Shown piece after piece: positions 16,382 through 25,939 of a stretch of DNA of 36,832 bases. Source of the DNA: Alphaproteobacteria bacterium (GTDB lineage Bacteria > Pseudomonadota > Alphaproteobacteria > Micavibrionales > Micavibrionaceae). Each line of letters opens with the position of its first letter. Position 1 is the first letter of the stretch. Location of the stretch: NCBI GenBank assembly GCA_023700945.1, contig JAMPXY010000009.1, positions 1 through 36,832 of the forward strand, read 5' to 3'. The notes beneath the pieces are model-generated. The model saw only the letters and a program-made list of their open reading frames with translations. It had not been told where the DNA came from and did not search any database. The position numbers and the translations under genes are program-made.

Positions 16382-18124
16382 ATGGCAATATCTGAGTGGC
16401 CCGCTACCACGCGGGGCCTGAATCCGGTGACGTTTGATGATAATTTTCGCCGTTTTCTCAAGCGGGCATCGCCTGATTTTATGGCACGCCGGATTCGACA
16501 GTTCGAAGAGTTTGGTGATTATGTTTGCACCACGTTTGAGGATCAGGCCGATTATAGTGACCGCGTCCATCCGCCGGTCTTAACTCATGAATTGACCAAC
16601 CCGACCCAGCCGCGTGATCGCCGTGGTGTGGTCTACTTGAATGACCGCTACTTACAGGCACAGCAAGAATTACATCGCCGCGGTTTTTTGTCGCCTGTGT
16701 TTGATCTGCAAAATCCTGAGGCCCACTTATTACCGTTTTGTACGCAATATGTGCTGGGGGACGTTTCGGGCGGTTGCCCTTGGGCGATGACTCATCCCGA
16801 TGCATGGGCGATTGCCCGCTACGCCAGCCCGGCTGTGAAGGCCCAGTTTCTCCCTGAATTGCTGCGCACCGATGGTCAGGCCAAGACCGGGGGTACGTGG
16901 GGCACGGAGCCAGCGAGCGGCACCGACCTTGCGCGCACGGTCACAGAAGTCGTCAGGCAGGATGATGGCAGTCTCCGGGCCTATGGACTGAAATGGTTTA
17001 CTTCGAACGCGGGCTCGGGTGTGGCCTTGGCGACGGCGCGCCTGCGTGGCGCTGGTGAGGGAGCCAGCGGCATTGGTCTTTACCTCATTCCCTCTCATAT
17101 TGATGAGGACTGGCGCATTCGTAACGAGTATGAGGTGACGCACCTTAAGGACAAGCTCGGGACGCGAGCGTTGGCGACGGGCGAAATCCATCTGCAAGGC
17201 GCGCTCGCCTATGAGCTGGTGCCGCCGCCGCACGGCATGAAGGCGATGATGGAAATTTTAAGCTGTTCCCGGGTGCATAATGCGCTGGCCTCCGCCGGGG
17301 TGATGCGCCGGGCCCTTATGGAGGTCTTATGCTGGACACACCATCGCCAGCCTTTTGGTATACCACTGATCAAGCAAGTTCCGACCAAGAAGCGTGTCAT
17401 CAATATGACGACCGAATGGCTGGCGGGGTCGGCGCTGGCCTTTGAAGCCGCCCTCAGTTTTGATCAAGGTATCAACGGCAGTGAGGAAGACCGGATTTGG
17501 ATGCGTCTTGTGACCGCATTGGCTAAATTCCGTACGGCGGAGCAGGCCGAATGGGTCACGCGCATGGCCAAAATTTTGCACGGGGCAGCGGGTTATGTGG
17601 AAGACTACCCGATCACCCGTATCAATCGGGACGCTCAGGTTCTCTCAGTGTGGGAGGGTCCGGAACAGGTGCAGGCCAAGGAGTTGACGCGGCTGATAGG
17701 CGGCAAGGTGCCGGGTGATGCTGTGTTCCTCACGCGGTTACAGCAGATTGTGCAGACGTTGCCGGATGACACAATGGGCTATGACAAGGCGCGTCTGGTC
17801 TTAAAGCTGCATGATCTGGAGCCCGCACTAGCCACCCTGCGGGAGCGGCCACAGGCTGCTGATCACGTTGAGGATGAATTTCTTGATCTGATGAGTCACA
17901 CACTGGCGTATGCCTTGTTACTGAAAGAGGCTTCCTGGGAGCTGGCGCACGAGCATGACATGAAAAAATTGCTGGTCGCCCGCCATTATTACGAGCGCGC
18001 CTTTGAACGCAAAGCCGCCCCTGATTTCCGGGTAACTGATTTGCAGTCTCATTTTGATACGATTGCTAAAGGCGTGCCGATTGAGATGCCTGATATACCG
18101 GCCAATCCCGGGTTAACAATTTGA
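16382..18124 (+). CDS. Acyl-CoA dehydrogenase family protein, AidB-like
   Basis: Conserved GGTWGTEPASGTDLARTVTEV, LKWFTSNAGSGVALATARL, LKDKLGTRALATGEIHLQGALAYEL, HGAAGYVEDYPITRINRDAQVLSVWEGPEQVQ. Confidence 0.9.
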   Translation: MAISEWPATTRGLNPVTFDDNFRRFLKRASPDFMARRIRQFEEFGDYVCTTFEDQADYSDRVHPPVLTHELTNPTQPRDRRGVVYLNDRYLQAQQELHRRGFLSPVFDLQNPEAHLLPFCTQYVLGDVSGGCPWAMTHPDAWAIARYASPAVKAQFLPELLRTDGQAKTGGTWGTEPASGTDLARTVTEVVRQDDGSLRAYGLKWFTSNAGSGVALATARLRGAGEGASGIGLYLIPSHIDEDWRIRNEYEVTHLKDKLGTRALATGEIHLQGALAYELVPPPHGMKAMMEILSCSRVHNALASAGVMRRALMEVLCWTHHRQPFGIPLIKQVPTKKRVINMTTEWLAGSALAFEAALSFDQGINGSEEDRIWMRLVTALAKFRTAEQAEWVTRMAKILHGAAGYVEDYPITRINRDAQVLSVWEGPEQVQAKELTRLIGGKVPGDAVFLTRLQQIVQTLPDDTMGYDKARLVLKLHDLEPALATLRERPQAADHVEDEFLDLMSHTLAYALLLKEASWELAHEHDMKKLLVARHYYERAFERKAAPDFRVTDLQSHFDTIAKGVPIEMPDIPANPGLTI

Positions 18125-18249
18125 TATTAAATGATAAAACAGCGAATGCTGGCGATGGATTGTTATGGTTAATACGCATTAAGCCTTTACTAGGCTTTCT
18201 CTCCTAAAATGGTATCTGGGTACTTATTTTATGAGAGACGACAAGCCAG

Positions 18250-21200
18250 ATGGCTTTCTTCCATTTTGAAATAGATGCGAGCGCAACGTATAGCCTGACA
18301 GCCCCGACGCTGGAGGTGCTAGTTGATGGTGTGGTCGTCTCATCAGCGCAAATCAGCGAACATACGGGCACGGGCCTGGATTATCTGCGGTTTGAACTTG
18401 AATATAGTGGTGCTTATCCCAGCACACTGCAATTCCGTTTCAATGATGGCGGTGAAGGCGGGCGCAATATTGCGGTGAACGCTGTGCGTATCAATGGTTG
18501 GGCGGTGGATACTACTTATATCAGCATGATGACTCTGTTGAACGGCCAGACGTCTGCGATCACTGCCGCCTCGATTGATCACCTTTTTGGTCGAACAACC
18601 CCGGCACTGGCTGATTTGCCGACACCCACAATCACGGGCACCAGCGGCGATGACCGGATCACTGGAAATGCTCAGCCCGATATCATTAATGCAGGCGACG
18701 GCGCTGACCGTGTCCGTGGCCGCGATGATGGTAATGCTATCTTTGGTGGCATCGGCAACGATACTATTTTTGGCGGTGGCGGCAACGACATTATTGTAGG
18801 CGACGATGGTCACGACAATCTTTACGGCGAGGTCGGTAACGATCTTCTTCATGGCAATATAGGCGATGATATTCTTTACGGCGGCGACGGCCATGATTTG
18901 CTCAATGGGGGTACGGGCAATGATATTCTGAATGGTGGCAATGGCGATGATATTCTTTACGGTGAAGATGGCGATGATACGGTCGTAGGGTCTGTCGGCA
19001 ATGATCTGATTTTTGGTGACGGGGGTAACGATATTCTCAGTGGTGGTGCCGGCAATGACACTGTTTACGGCGGGCTGGATAATGACGAAATATATGGTGA
19101 GGCTGGCGATGATATTCTTTACGGTGAAGGTGGCAATGATCTGATTTTTGGTGGCGCCGGCCACGACGTCCTATACGGCAACAATGATAACGATTCTATC
19201 CGCGGCGGCCTTGGCAATGATGTTATTGAGGGTGGCGATGGTGATGATGACATGAATGGTGATGGAGGCACCGATACGGTTGCGTATGCATCAGCATCCG
19301 CGGCGGTAACCGTATCACTATTGCTGACAGGCGCTCAGATCACGGGGGGAGCCGGTACCGACACCATCGTAAACTTCGAAAATCTGACAGGATCTGATTA
19401 TAATGACAAACTAACCGGTAACAGTGCTGCGAATGTTATCATAGCTGGCCAAGGAGATGATGTTGTCGATGGCGGGGCTGGTAACGATACGTTGCAGGGT
19501 GGCGCCGGGATAGATACGCTGGTGTATACGCAAGCGACCTCGGCGGTTACGGCTAACTTATTGACCGGGTCCGTAACGGGTGGTGCGGGGAGCGATACGA
19601 TATCGCAGTTTGAAAATGTTCTGGGCTCATCTTATAACGATACAATTACCGGAGACGATGGGGATAACATTTTATCCGGTAATGCGGGCAGCGATACTCT
19701 AAACGGTGGTTTAGGTAGTGATACGTTATATGCAGTGGCTGCCGGGGTTACTATCTTTTCTACAAATTTCAATAGTGGAACCGAGAGTTTCGTCTATGCC
19801 GATAATACATTCGGCGGCAGTGGCGGGGCCTATGTCAGTGGCTCACGCAATACTGGTGACGGTGTCAATGGTAATGGGTCTCTTGAAGTTTTTTTTGATG
19901 GTACGAATGCTACGGCGCAGGGGATCATGTCTGGTGCTCATACAAGAAGCTTTACTGTTTCGCAGGAGGTTGCCGAAGCTGTTGTCACCTTCCATTATAA
20001 AGTAATTCGCGCGGGGACTTATGAGGCAGACGAAGACACTTTTGTTTATGTAGAGGTTGACGGTATAAAATATGGCGTAAACGGCAATGATTACATCACA
20101 AGAATGGAAAGCGATGGCACCGATCCAACCTTCGACACGGGCTGGCGTAGCGTTAATCTCGATCTTGGTGTACTGGCACAGGGTAGTCATACTATCTCAT
20201 TTGGCGGATTGGTTGAGGGGAAAGATAACGCTAACGAAGACACAACTATTCGGTTTGATAATATTTATCTTGGTACGTCCGTTGTCACCGATGATGGGTA
20301 TAGCAATGGCTTAAATGGTGGTGATGGTCATGACACCCTCTACGGCAGTGCGGGTGCCGATAGTTTAAGTGGCGGCGCAGGCAATGATGTCATTTATTCA
20401 GCCTCTGTCGCCAGCGTGACCTCGGCCTCCATACTCGCGGCCTATTCCGGGGTGAGTTATAATGCGACAACAAACAGCTTCTACCGTTATGTCTCAACCA
20501 CCAGAACATGGGAAGCTGCGAATAGTGCCGCTACGGCTGATGTGATAAACGGTATCAGCGGACATCTGGCACACTCGAACTCTGCAACGGAGAATAATTA
20601 TCTCGATACAATATCGGGTACGGCCAATATATGGCTGGGTGGTTCGGATGGTGCCGTGAACGGCGAGTGGCGCTGGATCGGGGGGCCAAATGATGGAACG
20701 CAGTTCTGGCAGGGACAGGCGGCTGGCAGCGCGGTCGATGGTGCTTACACAAACTGGAATACCAACGAACCTAATGATTATAATGGTTTTGAAGCCAATA
20801 TTGAAATGATTAATGGTGGACGCTGGAACGACCAGCTGCCGGGCACAACACGCGCCTCTGTCGTTGAGTGGGAAGCAAGTCAGATTCTGGTGGTCGGAAA
20901 CACAACAACGCTCGCTGGTGGTGATGGGCTTGATACCCTTTATGGCGGTGCGGGCGCTGACATTTTTCTGTTTGAGTCAGCGAGTGCCTATAATGATGTC
21001 GATGTGATTGATGGTTTTGATTATACAGAGGGCGATAAACTCGATCTCTCTGATCTGCTTTCGGCATATGATTCTCTCAGTGAGAATATCGCTGATTTTG
21101 TGATGATCAGCGATGGTGCCGCGACCGATAGCTATATGGCCGCCATCAAGAATTATGATGCGTTGCTTTACTATCGTCTTGGTGAAACAGCAGGCGCCAC

Positions 21201-21957
21201 TGCGACAGATGCTATGGGTATAAGAAATGGCTCCTATGTTAATACACCCACTCTAAACGTGGCGGACTTTCATGGTGGACTGAGTGATAATGCGGTTGAT
21301 TTCAACGGTACCAACGAATACGTTCGTGTGACTGATAATGCTGTTTTTGACCTGAATGAAGCCACGTTCATGGGGTGGTTCCGCTCCGACACCAATTCGG
21401 CAACTCAGCAAACCGTCTTATCGAAGGATGGTAGTTCTGGCGGCCAATTCCAGATTGGCGTCACCACTGATGATGGCGATATAGTTGGGTTGCTGCAAAA
21501 TGGCGGCGGTGCAGCGATTAATTTTGATATTAATCAGAGTGTGGCTTTGAATACCTGGTACCATCTTGCGATTAGTTTTAGCACCACAAGCGGCGTTGAG
21601 ATTTATCTCAACGGGACTTCGATATACGTTAATGCCGGATTTACCACCGCCTTAGGCTCTAATTATGATTTTCTGATCGGGGCTGAAAATAGAGGGGGCA
21701 ATAACACAGTGGCGCGGTATTTTAACGGCCGGATTGATGAGGTCTCGGTTTTTGACTACAAGATGAGCGATCAGACAATCACCAATATCTACAATGCAGG
21801 TCTAAATGCTGTCGACGGTACTTTCGCTGACGGAGTTTATGTTGACAGTGGCGGTACCGGAAATTTCGATGCCGCAAGCAGGATTGCGGATTTCACCGGG
21901 ACGACCAGTGTACTCAATACGCTAGATATGCTGGCTGGTGGCAATATTATCACCTAA
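18250..21957 (+). CDS. RTX-repeat, multi-lectin-domain secreted protein (RTX protein 1)
   Basis: About 25 GGxGxDxLx-type nonapeptides (NDILYGGDGHDLLNGGTGNDILNGG...). N-terminal CBM60-like domain. C-type-lectin-like segment (WRWIGGPNDGTQFW...TNWNTNEPNDY...GGRWNDQLPG...VVEWEA). LamG/ConA-like segment (DFNGTNEYVRVTDN...TFMGWFRS...NTWYHLAISF...YFNGRIDEVSVFDYKMSD). Confidence 0.9.
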   Translation: MAFFHFEIDASATYSLTAPTLEVLVDGVVVSSAQISEHTGTGLDYLRFELEYSGAYPSTLQFRFNDGGEGGRNIAVNAVRINGWAVDTTYISMMTLLNGQTSAITAASIDHLFGRTTPALADLPTPTITGTSGDDRITGNAQPDIINAGDGADRVRGRDDGNAIFGGIGNDTIFGGGGNDIIVGDDGHDNLYGEVGNDLLHGNIGDDILYGGDGHDLLNGGTGNDILNGGNGDDILYGEDGDDTVVGSVGNDLIFGDGGNDILSGGAGNDTVYGGLDNDEIYGEAGDDILYGEGGNDLIFGGAGHDVLYGNNDNDSIRGGLGNDVIEGGDGDDDMNGDGGTDTVAYASASAAVTVSLLLTGAQITGGAGTDTIVNFENLTGSDYNDKLTGNSAANVIIAGQGDDVVDGGAGNDTLQGGAGIDTLVYTQATSAVTANLLTGSVTGGAGSDTISQFENVLGSSYNDTITGDDGDNILSGNAGSDTLNGGLGSDTLYAVAAGVTIFSTNFNSGTESFVYADNTFGGSGGAYVSGSRNTGDGVNGNGSLEVFFDGTNATAQGIMSGAHTRSFTVSQEVAEAVVTFHYKVIRAGTYEADEDTFVYVEVDGIKYGVNGNDYITRMESDGTDPTFDTGWRSVNLDLGVLAQGSHTISFGGLVEGKDNANEDTTIRFDNIYLGTSVVTDDGYSNGLNGGDGHDTLYGSAGADSLSGGAGNDVIYSASVASVTSASILAAYSGVSYNATTNSFYRYVSTTRTWEAANSAATADVINGISGHLAHSNSATENNYLDTISGTANIWLGGSDGAVNGEWRWIGGPNDGTQFWQGQAAGSAVDGAYTNWNTNEPNDYNGFEANIEMINGGRWNDQLPGTTRASVVEWEASQILVVGNTTTLAGGDGLDTLYGGAGADIFLFESASAYNDVDVIDGFDYTEGDKLDLSDLLSAYDSLSENIADFVMISDGAATDSYMAAIKNYDALLYYRLGETAGATATDAMGIRNGSYVNTPTLNVADFHGGLSDNAVDFNGTNEYVRVTDNAVFDLNEATFMGWFRSDTNSATQQTVLSKDGSSGGQFQIGVTTDDGDIVGLLQNGGGAAINFDINQSVALNTWYHLAISFSTTSGVEIYLNGTSIYVNAGFTTALGSNYDFLIGAENRGGNNTVARYFNGRIDEVSVFDYKMSDQTITNIYNAGLNAVDGTFADGVYVDSGGTGNFDAASRIADFTGTTSVLNTLDMLAGGNIIT
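18640..19260 (+). repeat. RTX Ca2+-binding nonapeptide repeat array 1
   Basis: Tandem 27-bp units coding GGxGNDILYGG-type motifs. Confidence 0.92.
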
Positions 21958-21971
21958 CCGGTTATAAAAAG

Positions 21972-21998
21972 AGGCTTTGTTAACCAAGCCTGTCTTTT
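21972..21998 (+). terminator. Possible intrinsic terminator after RTX protein 1
   Basis: AGGCTT-TGTTAACC-AAGCCT stem followed by GTCTTTT, 15 bp past the stop. Stem is only 6 bp. Confidence 0.4.
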
Positions 21999-22067
21999 CA
22001 AGGTCTGTCCTGCGCGCTAGAATAGCTTGCAGCAAGACTGGAGTTTTGCACTGTCCTGGGAATTTAT

Positions 22068-22586
22068 ATGAAGCCGAACGATAAAACCTCACCAAAAATA
22101 ATACAAGGTCGCCTGATGGTGGCTCTGTCGGTTTTGGCTGTTTCGGCGGCAGGTACGCAAAGACAGGCTTGGGGGGCCGCGCTTGTTTGTACACCGATTG
22201 ATTTTGGCACGTTTTCCCCCTGCCCCACTACGGCGGGGACGGTTACAGTGTCACCTGCAGGGGTAACCACCCCCTCTCCTGGCTGCTTGACCCAGCTGGG
22301 CGCGGGCAAGCGGGCGCAATGCCTGCTGACAGGCGAAACCGGTGTGCGGGTGATTACGGCGAGTTCGCCGATCACACTCAATTCAGGCGGTAACAGCATG
22401 ACCGTGAATGCTTTCCTTTTTTCAGCCGATACGCCGCCATTGGGGCCGGTTCCGACTTTAACAGCCACGGTGGGGTCATCGTCACCGGTGTTGAATTTTT
22501 ATGTCGGCGCTACCTTGAATATTAATGCCGCGCAGGCAGGGGGGTCTTATACCGGGACCTATACCATTACCACAAACAATCCTTAA
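22068..22586 (+). CDS. DUF4402-like secreted protein
   Basis: Signal-peptide-like N-terminus, then DFGTFSPCPTTAGTVTVSPAG...AQCLLTGETGVRVITASSPITLNSGGNSMTVNAF...LNFYVGATLNINAAQAGGSYTGTYTITTN, the DUF4402 pattern. Confidence 0.78.
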   Translation: MKPNDKTSPKIIQGRLMVALSVLAVSAAGTQRQAWGAALVCTPIDFGTFSPCPTTAGTVTVSPAGVTTPSPGCLTQLGAGKRAQCLLTGETGVRVITASSPITLNSGGNSMTVNAFLFSADTPPLGPVPTLTATVGSSSPVLNFYVGATLNINAAQAGGSYTGTYTITTNNP

Positions 22587-22723
22587 ATTATGTAAATCAT
22601 AAGTATGCAGCGTTTCCGCGGTAATTAGGCACCGCGCATTAACTATTTGTTTCCCGAATTAATGAGAGAATAAGGTGTGGGTCCATCAAGGGCCTGCGGG
22701 TTATTGAAAATTTTTTGGGACTG

Positions 22724-25700
22724 ATGGCACACTTTATTTTCGAGATTGAAGCGAGCGCCTCCTATCTGACTGATGCCCCGATATTTGAGGTGCTGGTGGA
22801 TGGTGTCGTCGTTTCTTCGGCAGCGGTGACTGGCGTCACCGGCGTGGGAACGTCCAGCCTATATTTCGAGCTTGAATATAGCGGCCTGACACCAACCTCC
22901 CTGCAGTTCCGTTTTAATGACGCTTCGGGTGAGGGGGGCCGTATGGTCACCGTCAATAGTGTCAAAATCAATGGCTGGACTGTTGATACCACTTATATCT
23001 CTATGATGACTCTCTCTAACGGCAATAGCGCCAGCATCAACATCGGAGGGACAGACCATCTCTATGGCCGTCAGGCCCCTGTGGTCACAGATGTAGGGGC
23101 GGCTACAGAGAGCGGCAGCAGTAGCAGTGATTATATCAAGGTTGACAGTGGTCCGGCGATTGTCGATGCCGGGGCTGGCGATGACCGCGTGCGTGGTGCC
23201 AATGATGATGACGCCCTGTTTGGCGACGACGGCGCAGATACACTCTATGGCGGTATCGGGAACGATATTATTGTTGGCGGATTAGGAAATGACAATCTCT
23301 ACGGCGAGGCTGGCGATGATATCCTGCATGGGGGCGATGATAATGATATATTAAATGCCGGTGATGGCCATGACATCCTGAATGGCGGTGCTGGCGACGA
23401 TATCCTGATGGGGGGTGTCGGTGACGATATCTCTTATGGCGAAGTGGGGAATGATACAATATCAGCCGGAGCCGGGAACGATATCACCTATGGTGATGGC
23501 GGGGATGATACGCTGAGTGGCGGTGCGGGCAACGACTGGCTTTATGGCGGTGCTGATGCTGACAAACTCTATGGTGAGGCGGGGGATGACCTGCTGTACG
23601 GCGAAACCGGCAACGATCAGCTTTATGGCGGCCTTGGTAACGATACGCTTGAGGGTGGCGCGGGCGATGATCAGTTACAGGGCGGCGCCGGAGCTGACAT
23701 CCTGCATGGTGGTGACGACAATGATACGCTCAATGGCGGAGCCGGAAACGATACTTTGGACGGCGGCGCGGGCACTGATACCGCAATCCTGAGTGGGGCC
23801 TGGGCTACCTATGCTATCAGTCTTTCTGGTGCGATCTATACGCTGGTTCATGCCACCGATGGGACCGATGAAGCGACCCTCGTCGAAAATTTCCAGTTCT
23901 CAAACGGCACGGTAGCCGCCGCCAACCTACTGAATGTAGCCCCGACGGGGGCCAATGCCACTTTAACCGGTACGGAAAGTACTGATCTGGTGCTGGCGGC
24001 AGGGAATTTCGGATTTAGTGATGCCAATGCTCTTGATGCCATGAGCGCGGTCAGGATTGATAGCCTGCCTGCGGCCGGGACACTTCGCTTGAGCGGGGTG
24101 GCGGTGACGGCCGGACAGGTGGTGAGCGTTGCTGATATTAATGCCGGGAATCTGGTTTTTGAGCCAGTGGCCAATGCCTCGGGCACTCCCTATGCTAATT
24201 TCACTTTCTCGGTGTGCGATCTGGGCGGGCTTTATGATGCCGCACCGAATACTTTGACCATCAATGTGACGGCGGTAAATGACGCCCCGATCCTTACTTC
24301 GGATGGCGGCGGGGCTACAGCATCCATCAGTGTGGCCGAGAACAGCACAGCGGTGACAACGGTGACCGCGACTGATCCGGATACGCCGACCACTCTGACA
24401 TACTCGATTTCGGGTGGGGTGGATGCGGCACGTTTTACCATCGATTCCGTCACCGGGGTTCTTGCTTTCTTATCGGCCCCTAACTATGAAAGTCCAACCG
24501 ATAGTGGCGCTAATAACGTTTATGATGTGATTATCCAGGTATCTGATGGGTCGCTGACTGATACTCAGGCGATTGCGGTCACAGTTACGAATGTCAATGA
24601 AACACCGGCGATCACCTCGAATGGTGGCGGGACAACGGCTTCTGTGACAATTAACGAAAACAGTGCAAGCGTAACAACAGTGACCGCCACCGACCCGGAT
24701 GCGTCAACAACATTGACTTATTCTATATCCGGCGGCGCTGATGCTGCACGTTTCAATATTGATTCTGTCACCGGGGTTTTGGCGTTTATTCTTGCGCCAG
24801 ACTATGAAGCACCGACCGATTCAGGAAGTGACAATGTCTATGATGTGACTGTCATGGCCAGTGATGGCAGTCTCTTTGATACCCAGAATATATCGGTGGT
24901 GGTTGCCAATGTGGCCGAAGGCGATGTGGGCAATACAACAGGTACGGCGGGAACCGTTACAGTGGGGGGTGTCGCTGCTGGTACAGTTGACACCGGAGGT
25001 GATCGCGACTGGTATCAGGTGACGCTGACGGCCGGGGTCAAATATGCCATCTGGGCGCGCGGGACACCGACCGAGGGCGGCACTATGACTGATCCTCGCA
25101 TTCACTCAATCCGCAATTCCGCTGGTACTTCGGTGAATGGCGGTGATGATGATGGCGGGGTCGGTTATGACGCCTTGCTTTACTATACTCCCACCACGAC
25201 CGGGACTTACTATATTGAAATGGGGGCCTATGGCGCGTCCCAGACCGGGACGTATACCCTGAACGTCTTTGTTGGCGGCAATACCTACACGGGTACTAAT
25301 GGCGGCAACACTCTGACGGGGAGCGCGAATGCCGATTATCTCGAGGGGCTTAATGGCAATGACACCCTGAATGGCGGCGATGGAAGCGATATATTAGATG
25401 GCGGGTCGGGGAACGATACTCTTGTCGGGGGCAACGGTGCCGATGTGCTTCTGGGGGGCAGTAATGCCGACACGTTCCGTTTTACGGCGGTTGATGCTGT
25501 CGACCAGGTCGTCGATTATACCACGGCCCAAAGTGATGTTCTTGATATTGCCAATATTCTGACGGGCTTCACCGCCGGGGTCAGCGATATCGACGATTTT
25601 CTCCAGTTCCAGACAGTGGGGAGCGATACGGTCGTTCGGGTGGATATTGATGGAACTGCCAATGGTTCCAACTTTGTCCAGATCGCGACCCTGCTCGGTA

Positions 25701-25756
25701 CTACCGGCCTGACCGTGCAGACGCTCTATGACAGCGGTCTGATTGATGCAACCTAG
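22724..25756 (+). CDS. RTX-repeat secreted protein with CBM60-like, cadherin-like and PPC-like domains (RTX protein 2)
   Basis: N-terminus [32 protein letters not shown] is paralogous to RTX protein 1. RTX repeats follow, then two cadherin-like repeats, a bacterial pre-peptidase C-terminal-like segment ([30 protein letters not shown]...[22 protein letters not shown]) and a final RTX cluster. Start moved from TTG 22715 to ATG 22724 by homology. Confidence 0.9.
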   Translation: MAHFIFEIEASASYLTDAPIFEVLVDGVVVSSAAVTGVTGVGTSSLYFELEYSGLTPTSLQFRFNDASGEGGRMVTVNSVKINGWTVDTTYISMMTLSNGNSASINIGGTDHLYGRQAPVVTDVGAATESGSSSSDYIKVDSGPAIVDAGAGDDRVRGANDDDALFGDDGADTLYGGIGNDIIVGGLGNDNLYGEAGDDILHGGDDNDILNAGDGHDILNGGAGDDILMGGVGDDISYGEVGNDTISAGAGNDITYGDGGDDTLSGGAGNDWLYGGADADKLYGEAGDDLLYGETGNDQLYGGLGNDTLEGGAGDDQLQGGAGADILHGGDDNDTLNGGAGNDTLDGGAGTDTAILSGAWATYAISLSGAIYTLVHATDGTDEATLVENFQFSNGTVAAANLLNVAPTGANATLTGTESTDLVLAAGNFGFSDANALDAMSAVRIDSLPAAGTLRLSGVAVTAGQVVSVADINAGNLVFEPVANASGTPYANFTFSVCDLGGLYDAAPNTLTINVTAVNDAPILTSDGGGATASISVAENSTAVTTVTATDPDTPTTLTYSISGGVDAARFTIDSVTGVLAFLSAPNYESPTDSGANNVYDVIIQVSDGSLTDTQAIAVTVTNVNETPAITSNGGGTTASVTINENSASVTTVTATDPDASTTLTYSISGGADAARFNIDSVTGVLAFILAPDYEAPTDSGSDNVYDVTVMASDGSLFDTQNISVVVANVAEGDVGNTTGTAGTVTVGGVAAGTVDTGGDRDWYQVTLTAGVKYAIWARGTPTEGGTMTDPRIHSIRNSAGTSVNGGDDDGGVGYDALLYYTPTTTGTYYIEMGAYGASQTGTYTLNVFVGGNTYTGTNGGNTLTGSANADYLEGLNGNDTLNGGDGSDILDGGSGNDTLVGGNGADVLLGGSNADTFRFTAVDAVDQVVDYTTAQSDVLDIANILTGFTAGVSDIDDFLQFQTVGSDTVVRVDIDGTANGSNFVQIATLLGTTGLTVQTLYDSGLIDAT
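23140..23780 (+). repeat. RTX Ca2+-binding nonapeptide repeat array 2 (a short second cluster at ~25350-25460)
   Basis: Tandem GGxGxDxLxGG units, e.g. [35 protein letters not shown]. Confidence 0.92.
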
Positions 25757-25779
25757 GTCTAATGTGTGTGATGGTTGGA

Positions 25780-25855
25780 TGGTGGACTCGAACGGGATCG
25801 AACCGTCGACCTTCGCAATGCCATTGCGACGCTCTCCCAGCTGAGCTACGAGCCC
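25780..25855 (-). tRNA. tRNA-Ala, anticodon GGC
   Basis: Minus strand GGGCTCGTAGCTCAGCTGGGAGAGCGTCGCAATGGCATTGCGAAGGTCGACGGTTCGATCCCGTTCGAGTCCACCA: 7-bp acceptor stem (one G-U), TCGCA-ATGGCAT-TGCGA anticodon arm, GGTTCGATCC T-arm, encoded CCA. Confidence 0.97.
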
Positions 25856-25939
25856 TTTTCCAAAAGGTAGGGCGAAAGTAGTCGAGCCCGGGGCCGATTT
25901 CAAGAGAAAAAACAGGATTTTCGGGCACGGACGAACCCC

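Noticed and set aside
16479-17233. Minus-strand ORFs (108 and 167 aa) opposite the acyl-CoA dehydrogenase
   Set aside because: Shadow frames of a strongly supported sense gene.
18343-19164. 273-aa minus-strand ORF opposite the RTX repeats
   Set aside because: Shadow ORF produced by the 27-bp GGxGNDxLx repeats (reads as repetitive IIAxxTVKNIIA). No independent coding evidence.
18640-19260. Short tandem repeats that could be mistaken for a CRISPR or satellite array
   Set aside because: Units are 27 bp, contiguous, in frame and degenerate at third positions, i.e. RTX codons. No spacers.
18175-22669. Shared CGCATTAA and T(T/A)ATGAGAGA words upstream of both RTX genes
   Set aside because: Spacing between the words differs (54 versus 25 bp) and the words are short. 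Insufficient for a shared-regulator claim without more copies.
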